Assembly: GCF_000761545.1 (NCBI RefSeq)
Contig: NZ_JPMY01000003.1
Span: 1 to 64,000, forward strand
Length of the DNA stretch: 64,000 nt
Direction of reading: 5' to 3'
Source of the DNA: Pseudomonas sp. ML96
GTDB taxonomy: Bacteria; Pseudomonadota; Gammaproteobacteria; Pseudomonadales; Pseudomonadaceae
Shown: positions 60,836 through 64,000 of the stretch, in pieces
Layout of the letters: each line of letters begins with the position of its first letter
Numbering within the stretch: the stretch's first letter is position 1
Translations under genes and position numbers: made by a program
Notes under the pieces: model-generated
Database searches by the model: none
What the model was told of the DNA's origin: nothing
Seen by the model: the letters and a program-made list of their open reading frames with translations, nothing else

Positions 60836-60851
60836 CATGCGAGTTGCATCG

Positions 60852-61781
60852 TCAGGCCGATTCGGCGGCCTTCTTTTCCTGGGCGATGACCTGCTGCGAC
60901 AGCTCGATCAACTGCTCGCGCATCCAGCGGTTGGCCGGGTCCTGGTCGGTGCTCTCGTGCCAGTACAGGTGGGTCTCCAGGGCCGGGACGTCGTTGACCG
61001 GCAGGTCGACGAAGTGCAGGCCATGGCGACGGGCGAAGCGCTCCGGCACGGTCACCGCCATGTCGGTGTTGTGCAGCACGCTGGAGGCCATCAGGTAGTG
61101 CTGCGAGCGCAGCGCCACCTTGCGTTGCAGGCCCATCTTGCCCAGTGACAGGTCGACGTAGCCGAGGCCGCTGCGGCGGCTGGAGATCTGGATATGGGTC
61201 AGCGACAGGTATTCGTCGAGGTTCAGCTTGTCCTTGGCCAGCGGGTGGGCCGGGCGCATGGCGCAGACGTAGCGATCTTCCATCAGCTTGACGTGGCGTA
61301 CCTGCGGGTCGGTGTTCAGCGGCGCATCCACGGCGAAGTCCAGGCGGCCGGCGGCCAGCTCCTTGGTGGTTTCGCGGCGCTTGGCCTGGAAGCTCTCGAT
61401 CTGCACCGAGGGCGCCAGCCGGCGCAGACGCTGGAACAGCGTCGGCAGGAGGATCTGCTCGGAGAGGTCGGTCATGCTGATGCGGTAGGTCTTGTTCGCC
61501 TGCAGGGCGTTGAAGGTGCGGCTCTCCTGCACCGACACGCGCAGCAGCTGCAGGGCGTTGCGCACCGGGCCGATGATGTTCTGCGCCATCGGCGTGGGCA
61601 CCATGCCCTGGGCGGTGCGCACGAACAGCGGGTCGTTGAAGGTTTCGCGCAGGCGCGCCAGGGCGTTGGAAACGGCCGGCTGGGTGATGCCGACGATCTG
61701 CCCGGCGCGAGTCAGATTGGCCTCGGTATAGATGGCGTCGAAGACGATGAAGAGGTTGAGATCGACCTTGTTCAAATTCAT
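60852..61781 (-). CDS. LysR family transcriptional regulator
   Basis: A 309-residue regulator. The HTH opens with MNLNKVDLNLFIVFDAIYTE and contains TRAGQIVGITQPAVSNALAR, near the NodD/LeuO-like group. The effector domain follows (TYRISMTDLSEQILLPTLFQ). It diverges from an acyl-CoA dehydrogenase gene 125 nt away and may control it. A good terminator closes its 3' end. Confidence 0.93.
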   Translation of the reverse strand: MNLNKVDLNLFIVFDAIYTEANLTRAGQIVGITQPAVSNALARLRETFNDPLFVRTAQGMVPTPMAQNIIGPVRNALQLLRVSVQESRTFNALQANKTYRISMTDLSEQILLPTLFQRLRRLAPSVQIESFQAKRRETTKELAAGRLDFAVDAPLNTDPQVRHVKLMEDRYVCAMRPAHPLAKDKLNLDEYLSLTHIQISSRRSGLGYVDLSLGKMGLQRKVALRSQHYLMASSVLHNTDMAVTVPERFARRHGLHFVDLPVNDVPALETHLYWHESTDQDPANRWMREQLIELSQQVIAQEKKAAESA

Positions 61782-61906
61782 GTCCCGCTCCGTGCATCAA
61801 GCCTTATCGCATATTGCTTATGAATGTTGATAAGGGAGGAAAATAGCTTAGATAAATCGAGGGTGCTGTTCTAGCATCATTCCACATCGAAGCCAACCAC
61901 CAAGGT

Positions 61907-63142
<1,236 letters not shown>

Positions 63143-63158
63143 TTGTCAGCTGCAATGC

Positions 63159-63184
63159 AAAAGGCCCGCGCAAGCGGGCCTTTT
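63159..63184. terminator. Bidirectional Rho-independent terminator
   Basis: AAAAGGCCCGC, GCAA loop, GCGGGCCTTTT: an 11-bp stem with A- and T-runs between the acyl-CoA dehydrogenase stop and the converging small gene. Confidence 0.92.
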
Positions 63185-63198
63185 CGTTGCTGGGCGGT

Positions 63199-63384
63199 TC
63201 AGGAGTGTTCTTCGCTGCTCTCGTCACGCTGCTGCTGGCGCAGCCAGCTGAAACGCTGGTGCAACTGGGCGGCGAAGGTGCGTGCCGCCAGCTCCTCATG
63301 AAAGCTCAGGGTGCGTTTGCCCAGGCTCACCAGCCATAGCGCATGGCCGTTGTGCTCTCGTCGTTCGATACGGACATCCGGCAT
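63199..63384 (-). CDS. Small hypothetical protein downstream of terC
   Basis: Sixty-one residues (MPDVRIERREHNGHALWLVS...) with a beta-strand start and a charged helical end (DESSEEHS). The ATG overlaps the stop of the TerC gene as TGATG, so translation is coupled. No family recognised. Confidence 0.6.
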   Translation of the reverse strand: MPDVRIERREHNGHALWLVSLGKRTLSFHEELAARTFAAQLHQRFSWLRQQQRDESSEEHS

Positions 63385-64000
63385 CAGGGCTCGCTCTTCT
63401 GCTCGCGGGTCTTCAACAGCGACAGCAATACGCCGCCAGCCAGCAGGCCGAAGGTTACCCCGAGCGAGAGCAGGGCGGGAATCTTGCCGATGAAACCGTG
63501 CAGGAAGATCTTGCCGCCGATGAAGATCAGCACCAGCGCCAGTGCGTACTTCAGGTAGACGAAACGGTGCATCAGAGCCGCCAGGGCGAAGTACAGCGAG
63601 CGCAGGCCGAGGATGGCGAAGATGTTCGAGGTGTAGACGATGAACGGGTCCTGGGTGATGGAGAACACCGCCGGTACGCTGTCCACGGCAAACACCAGGT
63701 CGGCCAGCTCGATCAGCACCAGGGCGAGGAACAGCGGCGTGGCATAGAGCAGGGAGTGCTCGGCGCCTGGCGGGCGATGGCGAATGAAGAAGTGCCCGCC
63801 ATGCAGCTCGTCAGTGACCCGCAGATGCTTGCGCAGGAAGCGCAGCAGCGGATTCTGCGACAGGTCCGGGTGCTGCTCCTCGCGGCTGAACATCATCTTC
63901 ACCCCGGTGAACAGCAGGAAGGCGCCGAACACATAGAGAATCCACTCGAACTCCTGCACCAGCGCCGTGCCCAGGCCGATCATGATCGCGCGCAGCACGA
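63384..64000 (-). CDS. TerC family integral membrane protein (5' end off window)
   Basis: The frame is open to the right edge, so the N-terminus is missing; about 205 residues are seen. Membrane helices WILYVFGAFLLFTGVKMM, LFLALVLIELADLVFAVDSV and IFAILGLRSLYFALAALM are the conserved TerC/Alx core, with the acidic membrane residues in ELADLVFAVDS. These proteins export manganese or handle tellurite and metal stress. A methionine near 63998 is internal, not the true start. Confidence 0.92.
   Translation of the reverse strand, partial: VLRAIMIGLGTALVQEFEWILYVFGAFLLFTGVKMMFSREEQHPDLSQNPLLRFLRKHLRVTDELHGGHFFIRHRPPGAEHSLLYATPLFLALVLIELADLVFAVDSVPAVFSITQDPFIVYTSNIFAILGLRSLYFALAALMHRFVYLKYALALVLIFIGGKIFLHGFIGKIPALLSLGVTFGLLAGGVLLSLLKTREQKSEP

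Overview
The window is GC-rich, densely packed bacterial DNA. It is almost certainly a Pseudomonas chromosome of the mendocina/oleovorans (Ectopseudomonas) type. This rests on gene content: a liuRABCDE leucine operon, an HbcR-type sigma-54 regulator with its ketone-body genes, a GlgE/TreS alpha-glucan locus, an OprD-family porin and two Cys-rich small proteins of a Pseudomonas-typical family. The species assignment is inference. No complete tRNA, rRNA, CRISPR array, insertion sequence or prophage was seen.

Layout. (1) 1-7805, minus strand: glgA-treZ-malQ-treY, a tightly overlapping operon for glucan synthesis and for conversion of glucan to trehalose; treY runs off the left edge. (2) 8080-16751: mixed genes, including a CinA C-terminal amidase, an MscS channel, a small membrane protein, a hemerythrin, a YbdK ligase, a haem-oxygenase-like oxidase paired with a methyltransferase, a GalU, a plasmid-stabilisation-like protein, a Cys-rich small protein and MgtC. 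(3) 16845-27674, plus strand: glgE, treS-maltokinase fusion, glgB, a DUF2513 gene and glgP. With region 1 this gives a complete alpha-glucan/trehalose cycle.

(4) 27681-33149, minus strand: a six-gene stressosome-like signalling operon (RsbR, RsbS, RsbT, RsbT-like ATPase fused to a PP2C phosphatase, RsbT-like ATPase fused to histidine kinase and receiver, receiver-histidine kinase) with no sigma factor attached. (5) 33352-35579: small genes of unknown role, the second Cys-rich small protein and a probable frameshifted gene. (6) 35874-44410: a PAS-GAF hybrid kinase, a family I.1 lipase without its foldase, a YqaA-like membrane protein, a parvulin, a PilT/PilU ATPase, a PETase-like polyester hydrolase, an AraC regulator and a periplasmic binding protein.

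(7) 44504-51785: ketone-body catabolism (porin, GntP permease, 3-hydroxybutyrate dehydrogenase, acetoacetyl-CoA synthetase) and its regulator HbcR, with a visible sigma-54 promoter and palindromic candidate enhancer sites. (8) 51868-60800: liuRABCDE and a divergent SDR/acyl-CoA dehydrogenase pair. HMG-CoA lyase releases acetoacetate, which region 7 can use directly. (9) 60852-64000: a LysR regulator, another acyl-CoA dehydrogenase and a partial TerC.

The least expected observations are a 29-nt stretch inside the acetoacetyl-CoA synthetase gene that matches the D-arm/anticodon part of a tRNA-Thr(UGU), the sigma-factor-less stressosome module, and the polyester hydrolase that carries all the PETase hallmark residues.
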